From: an uncultured Pelagibacteraceae bacterium | GTDB lineage: Bacteria > Pseudomonadota > Alphaproteobacteria > Pelagibacterales > Pelagibacteraceae | NCBI GenBank assembly: GCA_902629575.1 | Contig: CACORJ010000001.1 | Span: 62,001-126,000 of the forward strand | Length of the DNA stretch: 64,000 nucleotides | Reading direction: 5' to 3' | In this document: one piece after another, positions 28,745-37,371 of the stretch | Layout: the number at the start of each line of letters is the position of its first letter | How positions within the stretch are numbered: the stretch's first letter is position 1 | Program-made: the position numbers and the translations under genes | Notes under the pieces: generated by a model | The model's database searches: none | Told to the model about the DNA's origin: nothing | Seen by the model: the letters and a program-made list of their open reading frames with translations, nothing else

Positions 28745-29178
28745 TTTCCTGTTGAGCCAAATCCACTATCTCCTCTCATTGTTATTGGGAGATTATCGGT
28801 TTCCTCAAATTCTATTTTTGCAACAGGAGTTAAAACCATTTGTGCTATTCTATCTTTATTATTAATTATAAATTCATTGTTTCCGTGATTATAAAGAATT
28901 ACTTTTAACTCACCCCTGTAATCACTGTCTATTGTGCCTGGTGTGTTTAAAACTGTAATTTGTTTTTTTGATGCTAGTCCTGATCTTGGTCTTATTTGTA
29001 CTTCAAAGTCACTTGAGAATGCAATAGAAATTCCTGTAGGCACCAAACATGAGGAATTTGGTTTTAAAACTATCGGTTCTTTTATGAGTGCCATTAAATC
29101 CATTCCTGAAGCACCATCAGTTTTATAAGCAGGTAATTCAACTGTAGGATCTAATTTTTTGATAAGAACTTTTGCCAT
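28741..29178 (-). CDS. dut: Deoxyuridine 5'-triphosphate nucleotidohydrolase
   Basis: 145 aa trimeric dUTPase. All five motifs are visible in order: DGASGMDLMA, PRSGLASK, GTIDSDYRGELKV (catalytic Asp), RIAQMVL and RGDSGFGSTGK at the C-terminus. It hydrolyses dUTP to dUMP, preventing uracil incorporation and supplying thymidylate synthesis. Its ATG overlaps the coaBC stop (TAATG), and its TGA overlaps the MoeB/ThiF start, so three genes are translationally coupled. dut next to coaBC is a common bacterial pairing. Confidence 0.97.
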   Translation of the reverse strand: MAKVLIKKLDPTVELPAYKTDGASGMDLMALIKEPIVLKPNSSCLVPTGISIAFSSDFEVQIRPRSGLASKKQITVLNTPGTIDSDYRGELKVILYNHGNNEFIINNKDRIAQMVLTPVAKIEFEETDNLPITMRGDSGFGSTGK

Positions 29179-30383
29179 TATTTCAATTGATGAATTATTC
29201 TATCAACTATTTCATCAGAAATTTCAGATTTTTTTTTATAAGAAAGTTTTTCTCTTATTAAATCTTTATTCTTATAATGAATTGTAACTTCATTGTAGTC
29301 TGAGTTAAATCCTATATCTTTATTAGAAACATCATTAGAAATAATCCAATCACAATTTTTCTTGTTTAATTTTTCTTCTGCATTTTTCACAATTTCATTT
29401 GTTTCTGCTGCAAATCCTATAACCATTTTAGGTCTCATCGAATTATGATTGGAAACATAATTTAGTATATCCAAATTCTTCTCTAGATTTAAATTGAAAT
29501 TATCTTGCTTCTTAATTTTGTTTTTAAATGTTTTGTTTATTTTAAAGTCCGCTACAGCTGCTGAAAAAATTGCTACATCAACCGGTAGGTTTTCTTGGGT
29601 TGCGATTAACATTTCATCTGCTGTTTCAACTTTAATAAGATTGATTTCATCGTTTATCTTAAGATTAGTTGGACCAGAAATTAGTGTTGTATCAAATCCC
29701 TTTTTGGATAATGATTTAGCTAGTTCGTATCCTTGCTTACCACTAGATTTATTAGTTATAAACCTAACAGGGTCTATATATTCGTTTGTTGGCCCAGCTG
29801 TAATTAAAGCCTTAAATTTTTTGTTATTAATTTTACCTAAAAAATAATCATCAATTTCTTTTGCAATCTTTAAAGGTTCTGACATTTTGCCCTCTCCATA
29901 TTCTCCACATGCCATATCACCGATTTCTGGACCAATTGTTTTATATCCAAATTCTTCAATCTTCTTTAAATTCAATTTAGTAGTTAAGTGCTCCCACATT
30001 CTTACATTCATAGCAGGAGCTAAAAAAATATCTTTATCTGAAGCTAAAACAACAGTTGATGCTAAATCATTAGTGATACCTTGTGCTAACTTTGAAATTG
30101 TATTTGCAGTTGCTGGTGCAATTAAGATTACGTCGGCCCATCTTGAAAGTGAGATATGATCCATCTCTGCCTCATTTTCCACACTAAACAAATTGTAGTA
30201 AACTTTGCCTTGAGAAAGAGAGGTTATAGACAACGGGGTAACAAATTCTTTGGCACTTTCGGTAAGAATAGTTTTGATTATTGCGCCGTTTTTTTTTAAT
30301 ATCCTAATTGTTTCTAAGCTTTTATATGCAGAAATCCCCCCACAAATTATGAATAAAATTTTTTTATTTGAAAGATTTTTCAT
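29178..30383 (-). CDS. coaBC: Bifunctional phosphopantothenoylcysteine decarboxylase/synthetase
   Basis: 401 aa fusion of two coenzyme A steps. The N-terminal flavoprotein decarboxylase (CoaC, about 1-185) starts KKILFIICGGISAYKS and has the catalytic-region motifs PAMNVRMW near 130 and ACGEYGEGKM near 155. The C-terminal CTP-dependent synthetase (CoaB, about 190-401) has AGPTNEYIDPVRFITNKSSGKQG. It converts 4'-phosphopantothenate plus cysteine to 4'-phosphopantetheine. Nine bases separate it from ubiB. CoA made here feeds the thiolase, acyl-CoA synthetase and pyruvate dehydrogenase reactions of this window. Confidence 0.96.
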   Translation of the reverse strand: MKNLSNKKILFIICGGISAYKSLETIRILKKNGAIIKTILTESAKEFVTPLSITSLSQGKVYYNLFSVENEAEMDHISLSRWADVILIAPATANTISKLAQGITNDLASTVVLASDKDIFLAPAMNVRMWEHLTTKLNLKKIEEFGYKTIGPEIGDMACGEYGEGKMSEPLKIAKEIDDYFLGKINNKKFKALITAGPTNEYIDPVRFITNKSSGKQGYELAKSLSKKGFDTTLISGPTNLKINDEINLIKVETADEMLIATQENLPVDVAIFSAAVADFKINKTFKNKIKKQDNFNLNLEKNLDILNYVSNHNSMRPKMVIGFAAETNEIVKNAEEKLNKKNCDWIISNDVSNKDIGFNSDYNEVTIHYKNKDLIREKLSYKKKSEISDEIVDRIIHQLK

Positions 30384-30391
30384 CTACAGAA

Positions 30392-31960
30392 TTAAAATAC
30401 TATAAGACCTAAAATTACAAGTAGTAATACACCAATAATAGATTGATTTCTAAATGCTATCATCTCGGATTTTTTGTCATTCAGAGCTGTGTATGAATTT
30501 GAATTTTGAGGTATTTGACCACTCGCTAAATACGTTAGAGCTTGATTGGCTTTATCCATAATTTCAGGAAATTCTGGTAAACGTTTTATTACTTCAGACG
30601 TATTTCTTAATGTTTCATTAAAGTTATTTATTGGATCTTTTGTTTCTTTGAGCCAATTTTCAAGCACTGGTTTTGACGTTGTCCATATATTTGTGTTAGG
30701 GTTTAATTTTCTTGCAACACCTTCGACAACAACCATGGTTTTTTGTAACATTAATAATTGTGGTTGTGTTTGCATATTAAACTTTTCAGTCACATCGAAC
30801 AGCTGTTTAAGTAATTTCCCCCCTGAGATATCTTTAACTTCTTGACCAAATATTGGTTCACCTATTGATCGAAGTGCTTGAGCTAAATCATCAATTGGTA
30901 CATTTTTAGGAACAAGCCCAGCTACAAGGTGAACTTCAGCAACTTTCTTATAGTCTCTCTGAATAAATCCAAATAAAATTTCTGCTAAAAATCTTTTACT
31001 TAGTTTGTCTAATCTTCCCATAATACCAAAATCGATGGGTACAATTTGACCACTATGATCAATAAAAATATTTCCTTGATGCATATCAGCATGAAAAAAA
31101 CCATCTCTGACAGCATGTCTTAAAAAATTTTGAATTATATCTTCAGCAAGTTTGTTTGTGTCTAAATTTTTTCTTTTTAGTTTTTCAACCTCTCTGATTG
31201 AAGTACCGTCAATCCAATCTAATGTCATTACATTTTCGCTAGTAAAATTCCAATAAATCACAGGAACTTTAAATCCAACGTCATTTTTAGTGTTTTCTGC
31301 ATATTCATTTGCCGCTGCAGCTTCAAACCTTAAATCCATTTCAAGATTTGTTATTTCTTTAAGTAAAAAAACAACTTCGACAAGTTTTAATCTTTTTGTT
31401 TTTTTTTTAAAAGACTCAATTATGAATGCAAAAAGCATCATTGCATCAATTTCTTCATTAAATATTTTTTTTATATCTGGTCTTAAAATTTTTATTGCAA
31501 CATCTTTAATAGTTCCATTATCATTTATTTTTGCTTTATGAACTTGAGCAATGGATGCGGCAGCAACAGGTTCACTCAGATCAATTATTGAGTTAAATGC
31601 ATCTCTTCCAAGATCATTCCTAATTATGTCTTTTGCCTCTTGAATGGTAAAAGGTGGTAAGCGATCCTGTAGTTTTTCGAGTTTGGATGACAATTCTTCT
31701 CCTATAATATCTGGCCTAGTCGCAAGAAATTGTCCAAGCTTTATGAAAGTTGTACCCATAGACTCTAATGATTTAGAAAGTTTTTCACCATCATCTTCAA
31801 TTAATTCATCCTTTTTTTTCTTTTCAAATGAAATTGATAATATTTGAAACAATAAAGTTATAGTTAATGGAGGTTTTTTAAATTTAGATGCAATTTTTAA
31901 AATATCAGATCTTGCAATTTTTCTTCCTAACTTGAATAGTGTAATGAGCTTCTTTATCAT
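30392..31960 (-). CDS. ubiB: UbiB-family atypical kinase/ATPase for ubiquinone synthesis
   Basis: About 522 aa. The start at 31960 gives a TAATG overlap with the ubiE stop and is preferred to an in-frame ATG four codons earlier. UbiB hallmarks are the K-x-G-Q-x-x-A-x-R-P-D motif (LGQFLATRPDIIGEEL), the A-rich nucleotide loop AAASIAQVHKAKI and the catalytic HADMHQGNIFI and DFGIMGRL motifs. One or two membrane helices close the C-terminus (IIGVLLLVILGLIVF). It is required for ubiquinone biosynthesis, where it is thought to extract lipid intermediates from the membrane. With ubiE and coq7 it gives three ubiquinone genes in the window. Confidence 0.95.
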   Translation of the reverse strand: MIKKLITLFKLGRKIARSDILKIASKFKKPPLTITLLFQILSISFEKKKKDELIEDDGEKLSKSLESMGTTFIKLGQFLATRPDIIGEELSSKLEKLQDRLPPFTIQEAKDIIRNDLGRDAFNSIIDLSEPVAAASIAQVHKAKINDNGTIKDVAIKILRPDIKKIFNEEIDAMMLFAFIIESFKKKTKRLKLVEVVFLLKEITNLEMDLRFEAAAANEYAENTKNDVGFKVPVIYWNFTSENVMTLDWIDGTSIREVEKLKRKNLDTNKLAEDIIQNFLRHAVRDGFFHADMHQGNIFIDHSGQIVPIDFGIMGRLDKLSKRFLAEILFGFIQRDYKKVAEVHLVAGLVPKNVPIDDLAQALRSIGEPIFGQEVKDISGGKLLKQLFDVTEKFNMQTQPQLLMLQKTMVVVEGVARKLNPNTNIWTTSKPVLENWLKETKDPINNFNETLRNTSEVIKRLPEFPEIMDKANQALTYLASGQIPQNSNSYTALNDKKSEMIAFRNQSIIGVLLLVILGLIVF

Positions 31961-32664
31961 TAAATTTTCCATCCACTGTGAATCGAAACAATACCCCCAG
32001 AAAGATTTCTATATGAACATTTATGGAAATTATTCATTTCCATAAGTGACACTAACTCATCCTGATTGATAAATTGTTCAATACTTTTTATAAGATATTC
32101 ATAAGGCTCCTTTTCTCCGACTACAAATTGGCCTATGAGGGGAATAAGTTTTGAGTAATTTTTATATATAAAATTAAGATTTGAATTTTGAATTTTTGAA
32201 AATTCTAAACACAAATAACGACCACCAGGTTTTAAAACTCTATAGGCCTCTGATATTGCTTTTTTTAAATTCTTGGTATTTCTAAGACCAAAACTTATTG
32301 TATAATAATCAAAGGAATTGTCAGGAGTTGGTAATTTTTCCGCATTTGCTAAAATCCATTTAATATTTTTATAATTTGATAATTTTCGCTTCCCTTCACT
32401 GATCATCCCCTTGTTTGGATCAACACAAGTAATTTTATTATTTTTGTTAGTATTATCTAAAAATAATTTTCCAATATCACCTGTTCCACACGCAACATCT
32501 ATTAATTCTCTGTTGGATCTTGGGTTCATCATATTAATGAGACTTTTTTTCCAATATCTATGAACGCCCATAGACATGAAATCATTCATTAAGTCATATT
32601 TATTGTAGACTTGATTAAACACATTTTGCACAAGTCCTTTTTTATTTTGAAGATTTTGTTGCAT
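31960..32664 (-). CDS. ubiE: Demethylmenaquinone/demethoxyubiquinol C-methyltransferase UbiE
   Basis: 234 aa SAM-dependent methyltransferase. UbiE-family signatures are YDLMNDFMSMGVHRYWKK near residue 23, the SAM motif DVACGTGDIGKLFL near 57 and the characteristic ISFGLRNTKNLKKAISEAYRVLKPGGR near 125. It methylates the quinone ring carbon in ubiquinone biosynthesis. It is the promoter-proximal gene of a six-gene leftward operon and diverges from mutM with only 29 bp between starts. Confidence 0.96.
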   Translation of the reverse strand: MQQNLQNKKGLVQNVFNQVYNKYDLMNDFMSMGVHRYWKKSLINMMNPRSNRELIDVACGTGDIGKLFLDNTNKNNKITCVDPNKGMISEGKRKLSNYKNIKWILANAEKLPTPDNSFDYYTISFGLRNTKNLKKAISEAYRVLKPGGRYLCLEFSKIQNSNLNFIYKNYSKLIPLIGQFVVGEKEPYEYLIKSIEQFINQDELVSLMEMNNFHKCSYRNLSGGIVSIHSGWKI

Positions 32665-32693
32665 AAAAAATTATATATTGAATATAGTATTAA

Positions 32694-33557
32694 ATGCCAG
32701 AATTACCAGAAGTAGAAATTGTAAGACAATCTTTAAACCAAAAGATCAAACAAAAAAGTATTAAAAAAGTAATAATTAGAAACAGAAATTTAAGGTTTAA
32801 AATAACAGAAAAGTTTGAGAATTATCTTACATCAAAAAAAATAATCAAAGTTGATAGATTTTCAAAATATCTGATAATCCATTTTGAAAATGGTTTTATA
32901 TGTATAATTCATTTAGGAATGTCAGGAACCATTCATATTTTAGATCAAAATAATCCTGTAAATTTTACTAATACAAGTTTTTATAATTCTCCTTCATTAC
33001 CAAAAAAACATAATCATGTTGAGTTTATATTTGATACTTTCAAATTAATTTATAATGATCCTAGGCGTTTCGGTTTTTTTGAAATAATGAAAAATGAAAG
33101 TGAATTAAAAAAAAGATTTAAAAATTTAGGACCCGAACCCTTTAATAAAAGATTTAATTTAAATTACGTGATAAATTATTTTAAGCATAAAAATAAAGAT
33201 ATAAAAAGTTTCCTTATCGATCAGAAATTCGTATCTGGAATTGGCAACATATATGCGAGTGAAATTCTTTTTGCAGGAAAGATTAATCCCTTTAAAAAGG
33301 CAAGGTTATTAAATTTAAGAGAATGTAAACAAATTATAACTAATTCTAAAAAGATACTTCAAAGAGCTATAATAAAAGGAGGTTCAAGTATAAGAGATTT
33401 TAAAGATGTTTTAGGAACACAAGGTAATTATCAAAAGGAGTTTAAAGTTTATCGACAAGATGGTAAAAGATGTAAGCGCTCAAAGTGCACTGGTTTCATA
33501 AAAAAAAAAATTGCATCAAATAGATCAACTTTTTTTTGTATTATTTGTCAAAAATAG
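32694..33557 (+). CDS. mutM: Formamidopyrimidine-DNA glycosylase
   Basis: 287 aa. The N-terminal catalytic MPELPEVEIVRQ is exact: after Met removal, Pro1 is the nucleophile with Glu2 beside it. The helix-two-turn-helix DQKFVSGIGNIYASEILF near 180 follows. The C-terminal zinc finger has four cysteines in C-x4-C ... C-x2-C spacing (KRCKRSKCTGFI ... STFFCIICQK). It excises 8-oxoguanine and formamidopyrimidines. The gene is divergent from ubiE, and rpsT follows, as in many alphaproteobacteria. Confidence 0.97.
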   Translation: MPELPEVEIVRQSLNQKIKQKSIKKVIIRNRNLRFKITEKFENYLTSKKIIKVDRFSKYLIIHFENGFICIIHLGMSGTIHILDQNNPVNFTNTSFYNSPSLPKKHNHVEFIFDTFKLIYNDPRRFGFFEIMKNESELKKRFKNLGPEPFNKRFNLNYVINYFKHKNKDIKSFLIDQKFVSGIGNIYASEILFAGKINPFKKARLLNLRECKQIITNSKKILQRAIIKGGSSIRDFKDVLGTQGNYQKEFKVYRQDGKRCKRSKCTGFIKKKIASNRSTFFCIICQK

Positions 33558-33605
33558 ATGAATATTTTGTTGACCACTATAAATTCTCAAGTTATACCCC
33601 TGCGC

Positions 33606-33866
33606 ATGGCTAATACGAAATCAGCGATTAAAAGAATAAGAAGAATATCAAAGCAAACAGCTGTAAATAAAGCTAGAAGAAGTCGATATAGAAATGCTCT
33701 CAAAAAAATTAACCTTTTAATTGAAGGAAAAAAGAAAAGTGAAGCATTGAAATTCTTGCCAAAATTGAATTCTGAATTAATGAAGATTGCAAAAACTGGG
33801 ATTATAAAGAAACAGAATGCATCAAGAAATGTTTCAAGAATAACAAAAAAAATTACATCGTTATAA
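33606..33866 (+). CDS. rpsT: 30S ribosomal protein S20
   Basis: 86 aa from the ATG at 33606, opening with MANTKSAIKRIRRI, the standard S20 start. An in-frame ATG at 33558 right after mutM would add 16 residues unlike the family. The rest is the three-helix basic bundle (NKARRSRYRNALKKI ... KKQNASRNVSRITKKI). It binds 16S rRNA in the 30S body. It lies between mutM and dnaA, a location for rpsT seen across alphaproteobacteria. Confidence 0.95.
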   Translation: MANTKSAIKRIRRISKQTAVNKARRSRYRNALKKINLLIEGKKKSEALKFLPKLNSELMKIAKTGIIKKQNASRNVSRITKKITSL

Positions 33867-34138
33867 ATGTAATACCTGAAGTTGATTCAACTACAAAGAT
33901 ACGCGTCATATATCAAAATAAATACAGGTAAATCTATATTTAGCTTTTTTAAAAAAAAATAGAAAAAAATTACTCATTTTATTTTATATAAGCTTAGATC
34001 AAAAAAATTTTTTTTGTCAAAACAAATTTTTAATATTTAAAATTTTACACAATCATAGATTTCATTTTTTTTTAATTAAAAAAAATTATTTCTTGCAAAT
34101 TATTTTCATATAGTTCTAACTGAGATTCTTCCGTTTTT
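33867..34138. other. AT-rich intergenic region upstream of dnaA; possible origin-related
   Basis: This 272-bp stretch, the longest gap in the window, has no ORF. It contains a near-perfect dyad AGTTGATTCAACT (33880-33892), outer inverted hexamers TACCTG (33873-33878) and CAGGTA (33925-33930), an A7T8 tract (34001-34015) and one DnaA-box-like nonamer TTTTACACA (34043-34051; consensus TTATNCACA, one mismatch). Long A and T runs follow up to the dnaA start. A clustered set of strong DnaA boxes was looked for and not seen, so an origin role is only a possibility; the dnaA promoter must be here in any case. Confidence 0.4.
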
Positions 34139-35560
34139 ATGAATAACAACTTTACAAGTAAAAATTTAAACAATTTAAAAATAGAAAATTTAGATTGGGC
34201 TCTGATTCAAAATCAAATGAAAAATAAATTGGGAACTGAAATTTATGAAAGTTGGTTAAAAAAGATTAATTTTATCGAAGAATTTAACAATTATATTTTA
34301 TTAACAGTTCCAACTAGGTTTATTAGAGACTGGATTACGTCAAGATATCTAGATCAAATTTTACAAATTGTTAAAGGCTATAAGAAAGAAATAGTAAGAA
34401 TTGAATTCAAAATAATTGACCAGAAATCTGCCAAAAGTGATGATAAAAAAGATAATATTAGAGAGCCGAATAATAAAGAAAATGTCTCCTTTATAAAGGA
34501 TTCATATCTTCAATATAATCGCATTGATCCTAACAAAAGATTTGACAATTTTTTAACTGGATTAAGTAACAAACTTGCTTACGAGGCATCACTAAAAGTT
34601 TCTGAAAATGTTGCATCATATAATCCCTTATATATTTATGGTGGTGTTGGAATGGGTAAGACTCATTTATTAAATGCAATTGGTCTTGAATTGAAGAGAA
34701 ATAGCAAAGTCATGTTCATTTCGGCAGAAAGATTCATGTACCAATTTGTTAAGTCTATAAAATCGAATGACATGGTTAAATTTAAAGAATATTTTAGAAA
34801 TACAGATATTTTGTTAATTGACGACATTCAGTTTATGAATGGTAAAGAGGCTATGCAAGAAGAGTTTTTCCACACATTTAATGCCCTTTTAGACAAAGAA
34901 TCGAAAATTATAGTTTCAGCAGATAGACCCCCTAATAAATTGTCGAGAATACAAGAAAGAATTAAATCTAGATTTTCTGGTGGTTTAGTAGTTGATATTC
35001 AAAAACCCGATTATGATTTGAGAAAGAAAATTGTAATCCAAAAGACAGAGGAGTTAAATAAATTATACTCTGATCAAATTAAAATTTCAAAAGAAATACA
35101 AGACTTTGTCAGTTTAGAAATTACTGCAAGTATTCGAGAGTTGGTTGGTGCTATTAATAGAATAGTTTCTTTTTCAAGAATTTATAATAAGACCCCAAAT
35201 TTGTCTGAAATAAAAGTCGTTTTAAAAGATTTATTAAATTTGTCCGAAAATAAAGTTACCATTGACTTGATACAAACTATAGTTTGCAGGTTTTTTAAAA
35301 TTAGTAAAAATGAAATGTTATCTTCTAGAAGATCAAGATATCTTGTTAGACCAAGACAAACAGCTATATATTTGACTAAAATTTTAACATCAAAATCACT
35401 ACCAGAAATTGGCCGTGAATTTTCAAATAGAGATCATACCACAATCATTCACTCTGTTAAGACGATAGAGAAGCTCAAGGATAAAGATCCAGAAATGGTT
35501 GAGAATATTAATAAGTTAAAAAACCAAATACTATATAATAATAAAGATAATGAAATTTAA
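34139..35560 (+). CDS. dnaA: Chromosomal replication initiator DnaA
   Basis: 473 aa. Domain I (about 15-90), a linker rich in charged residues (about 95-125), the AAA+ domain III with Walker A YGGVGMGKTHLLNA near 170 and Walker B ILLIDDIQFM near 233, and the DNA-binding domain IV from about 375. Domain IV carries SSRRSRYLVRPRQTAIYLTK and the DnaA-box recognition motif FSNRDHTTIIHSV. All functional elements are intact. It overlaps dnaN by 11 bp, the usual dnaA-dnaN arrangement. Confidence 0.97.
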   Translation: MNNNFTSKNLNNLKIENLDWALIQNQMKNKLGTEIYESWLKKINFIEEFNNYILLTVPTRFIRDWITSRYLDQILQIVKGYKKEIVRIEFKIIDQKSAKSDDKKDNIREPNNKENVSFIKDSYLQYNRIDPNKRFDNFLTGLSNKLAYEASLKVSENVASYNPLYIYGGVGMGKTHLLNAIGLELKRNSKVMFISAERFMYQFVKSIKSNDMVKFKEYFRNTDILLIDDIQFMNGKEAMQEEFFHTFNALLDKESKIIVSADRPPNKLSRIQERIKSRFSGGLVVDIQKPDYDLRKKIVIQKTEELNKLYSDQIKISKEIQDFVSLEITASIRELVGAINRIVSFSRIYNKTPNLSEIKVVLKDLLNLSENKVTIDLIQTIVCRFFKISKNEMLSSRRSRYLVRPRQTAIYLTKILTSKSLPEIGREFSNRDHTTIIHSVKTIEKLKDKDPEMVENINKLKNQILYNNKDNEI

Positions 35561-36662
35561 TGTTAATCAGCAAGATTTACAACAATCTTTAAATTATTGT
35601 CAGGGTGTAATTGAAAAGAGAAGTACCCTTCAAATACTATCTAACGTACTTTTAGATGTAAGTAATTCGAGATTAACACTTACTGCAACAGATTTAGATT
35701 TAATATTTATACATCAAATAAAAGACATTGAAATTTTAGAGGAAGGTAAAACTACTACTTCATCGTCAATTATGTATGACATAGTAAGAAAATTTTCATC
35801 AGGAAAAAAAATAAATATATCCTCCTCAGACTCAAATAAACTTCAATTAGAGTCTGAAAAATCAGTATTTAATTTAAATTGTATTAGTTCATCAGAATTT
35901 CCTTTAACAGAAGAAAATTTTAATGAAAATGAATTTTTAATAAATTCCAAGTATCTTTTAAAACTTTTAAATAAGTGTAAATTTTCAGTTTCTAATGATG
36001 AAACTAGACATTATTTAAGTGGAATATATTTGCATCAAACAGAATTTGAAGATAAGAATTATTTAACTGCTGTAGCTACTGACAGCCACAGAATGTCAAT
36101 TTCAAAGATAAGATTAGAAAACAAAATTTCATTTGACCCTATCATATTACCAAAAAAAACTATTTTTCAGCTTGTCTCATTATTAGACAATTACGATGGT
36201 GATGTAAAAATCTCTAATGTAAAATCAAAGATTAAATTTGAGTTAAATAATAGTATTTTAATTTCAAAATTAATAGACGGTAAATTTCCCAATTATATTC
36301 AGGTAATTCCAAAAAATAATCAGAAAAAACTTGAAATAGATCTTAAACTTTTTTTGGGTTCTGTTGATCGTGTTGCCTCAGTGTCATTGGATAAAAAAGA
36401 TGGAGTAAAATTTAGTTTAACAAAAGATGCTTTAAATCTCTCTGTAAATAATACTAATAGTGGAGATGGAAATGAAACATTAAATGTAAAATTTGATCAT
36501 GAACTAGAAATAAGCTTTAATTCAAGATATTTAATTGATGTTGCCTCTCAATTAGATGGTGAAAAAATTGAGATTTTTTTAAATGATACAGGGTCTCCAG
36601 CATTAATAAAAGATCCAGGAGATTTTGATAGCATATATGTAGTAATGCCAATGAAAGGCTAA
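35550..36662 (+). CDS. dnaN: DNA polymerase III beta subunit (sliding clamp)
   Basis: 370 aa, the standard length for three repeated clamp domains (about 1-120, 128-245, 248-370). Typical segments are RSTLQILSNVLLDV near residue 23, the ATDSHRMS motif near 175 and the C-terminal YVVMPMKG, where the M-P-M-x ending forms part of the partner-binding groove. It tethers Pol III and other partners to DNA. Its start lies inside the end of dnaA, and it converges on plsC with a 4-bp overlap. recF and gyrB, often next, are absent here. Confidence 0.96.
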   Translation: MKFNVNQQDLQQSLNYCQGVIEKRSTLQILSNVLLDVSNSRLTLTATDLDLIFIHQIKDIEILEEGKTTTSSSIMYDIVRKFSSGKKINISSSDSNKLQLESEKSVFNLNCISSSEFPLTEENFNENEFLINSKYLLKLLNKCKFSVSNDETRHYLSGIYLHQTEFEDKNYLTAVATDSHRMSISKIRLENKISFDPIILPKKTIFQLVSLLDNYDGDVKISNVKSKIKFELNNSILISKLIDGKFPNYIQVIPKNNQKKLEIDLKLFLGSVDRVASVSLDKKDGVKFSLTKDALNLSVNNTNSGDGNETLNVKFDHELEISFNSRYLIDVASQLDGEKIEIFLNDTGSPALIKDPGDFDSIYVVMPMKG

Positions 36663-37360
36663 CTTATTCTATCTAGCTCAGCATAAATTTGTTTCTGTAA
36701 ATTTTTTAAGAAATCATTTTTTTCAGCTCCATAATCAATACTTGGCATTATAGAAACGGTTATTTGTTTATTCGTTATTTTTGGCCCTTTTTTTGGCCAG
36801 ACATAACCTGAATTAATAGCTACAGGTTGACAACAAATTTTTAGTTCATCATAAATTCTAGCTACTCCTTTTTTAAATGGCAATCTTTCACCTGGTTCCA
36901 GTCTCGTTCCTTGAGGAAATATAATTAAAGGTCTTTTAGCATCTTCTAAGTTTTTTTTTATCTCATTAAAAAAATTAAGATTATCTCTGGAATTTTTACC
37001 TCTTTTAATTGATATTGATCCAATTTTTTTTAAATACCATCCAAAAATTGGGATATATGTCAATTCTTTTTTTAAGATAAAAACAGGAGAATTAAAAATT
37101 GTTTGTAGATAAAAGGTTTCAAACATCGATTGATGCGATGCTGCTATAAAGAATTTTTTGTGTTTGATAATATTTTCTTTTCCTAAAACTTTTATATTAA
37201 CTGATAAAAGGACTCTTAAACAAAATCCTGTCCAGTATCCCATCAATTTTCCTCCGGCCAAAACAAAACTTTTAGGGAGAAAAAATGACGGTAGAAATAT
37301 AATTGAAATAAAGAATATTCCTGAGAAAAAAATTATTGAGAATAATAAATTTTTCAACAT
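36659..37360 (-). CDS. plsC: 1-acyl-sn-glycerol-3-phosphate acyltransferase
   Basis: 233 aa with one or two N-terminal membrane helices (about residues 5-45). The acyltransferase block I is ASHQSMFET, an H-x4-E variant of the usual H-x4-D, seen in other alphaproteobacterial PlsC proteins. Block III FPQGTR and a later P-V-A-I-N-S-G are present. It acylates lysophosphatidic acid to phosphatidic acid at the inner membrane, using fatty acids of the kind made by fabA/fabB/fabI. It is downstream of lysA with an 11-bp gap, on the same strand. Confidence 0.92.
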   Translation of the reverse strand: MLKNLLFSIIFFSGIFFISIIFLPSFFLPKSFVLAGGKLMGYWTGFCLRVLLSVNIKVLGKENIIKHKKFFIAASHQSMFETFYLQTIFNSPVFILKKELTYIPIFGWYLKKIGSISIKRGKNSRDNLNFFNEIKKNLEDAKRPLIIFPQGTRLEPGERLPFKKGVARIYDELKICCQPVAINSGYVWPKKGPKITNKQITVSIMPSIDYGAEKNDFLKNLQKQIYAELDRIS

Positions 37361-37371
37361 TATTTCGAGTC

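Noticed and set aside
33997-34020. Intrinsic terminator for rpsT (A7T8 region)
   Set aside because: The stem would be purely A-T without a loop; it cannot form a stable terminator hairpin.
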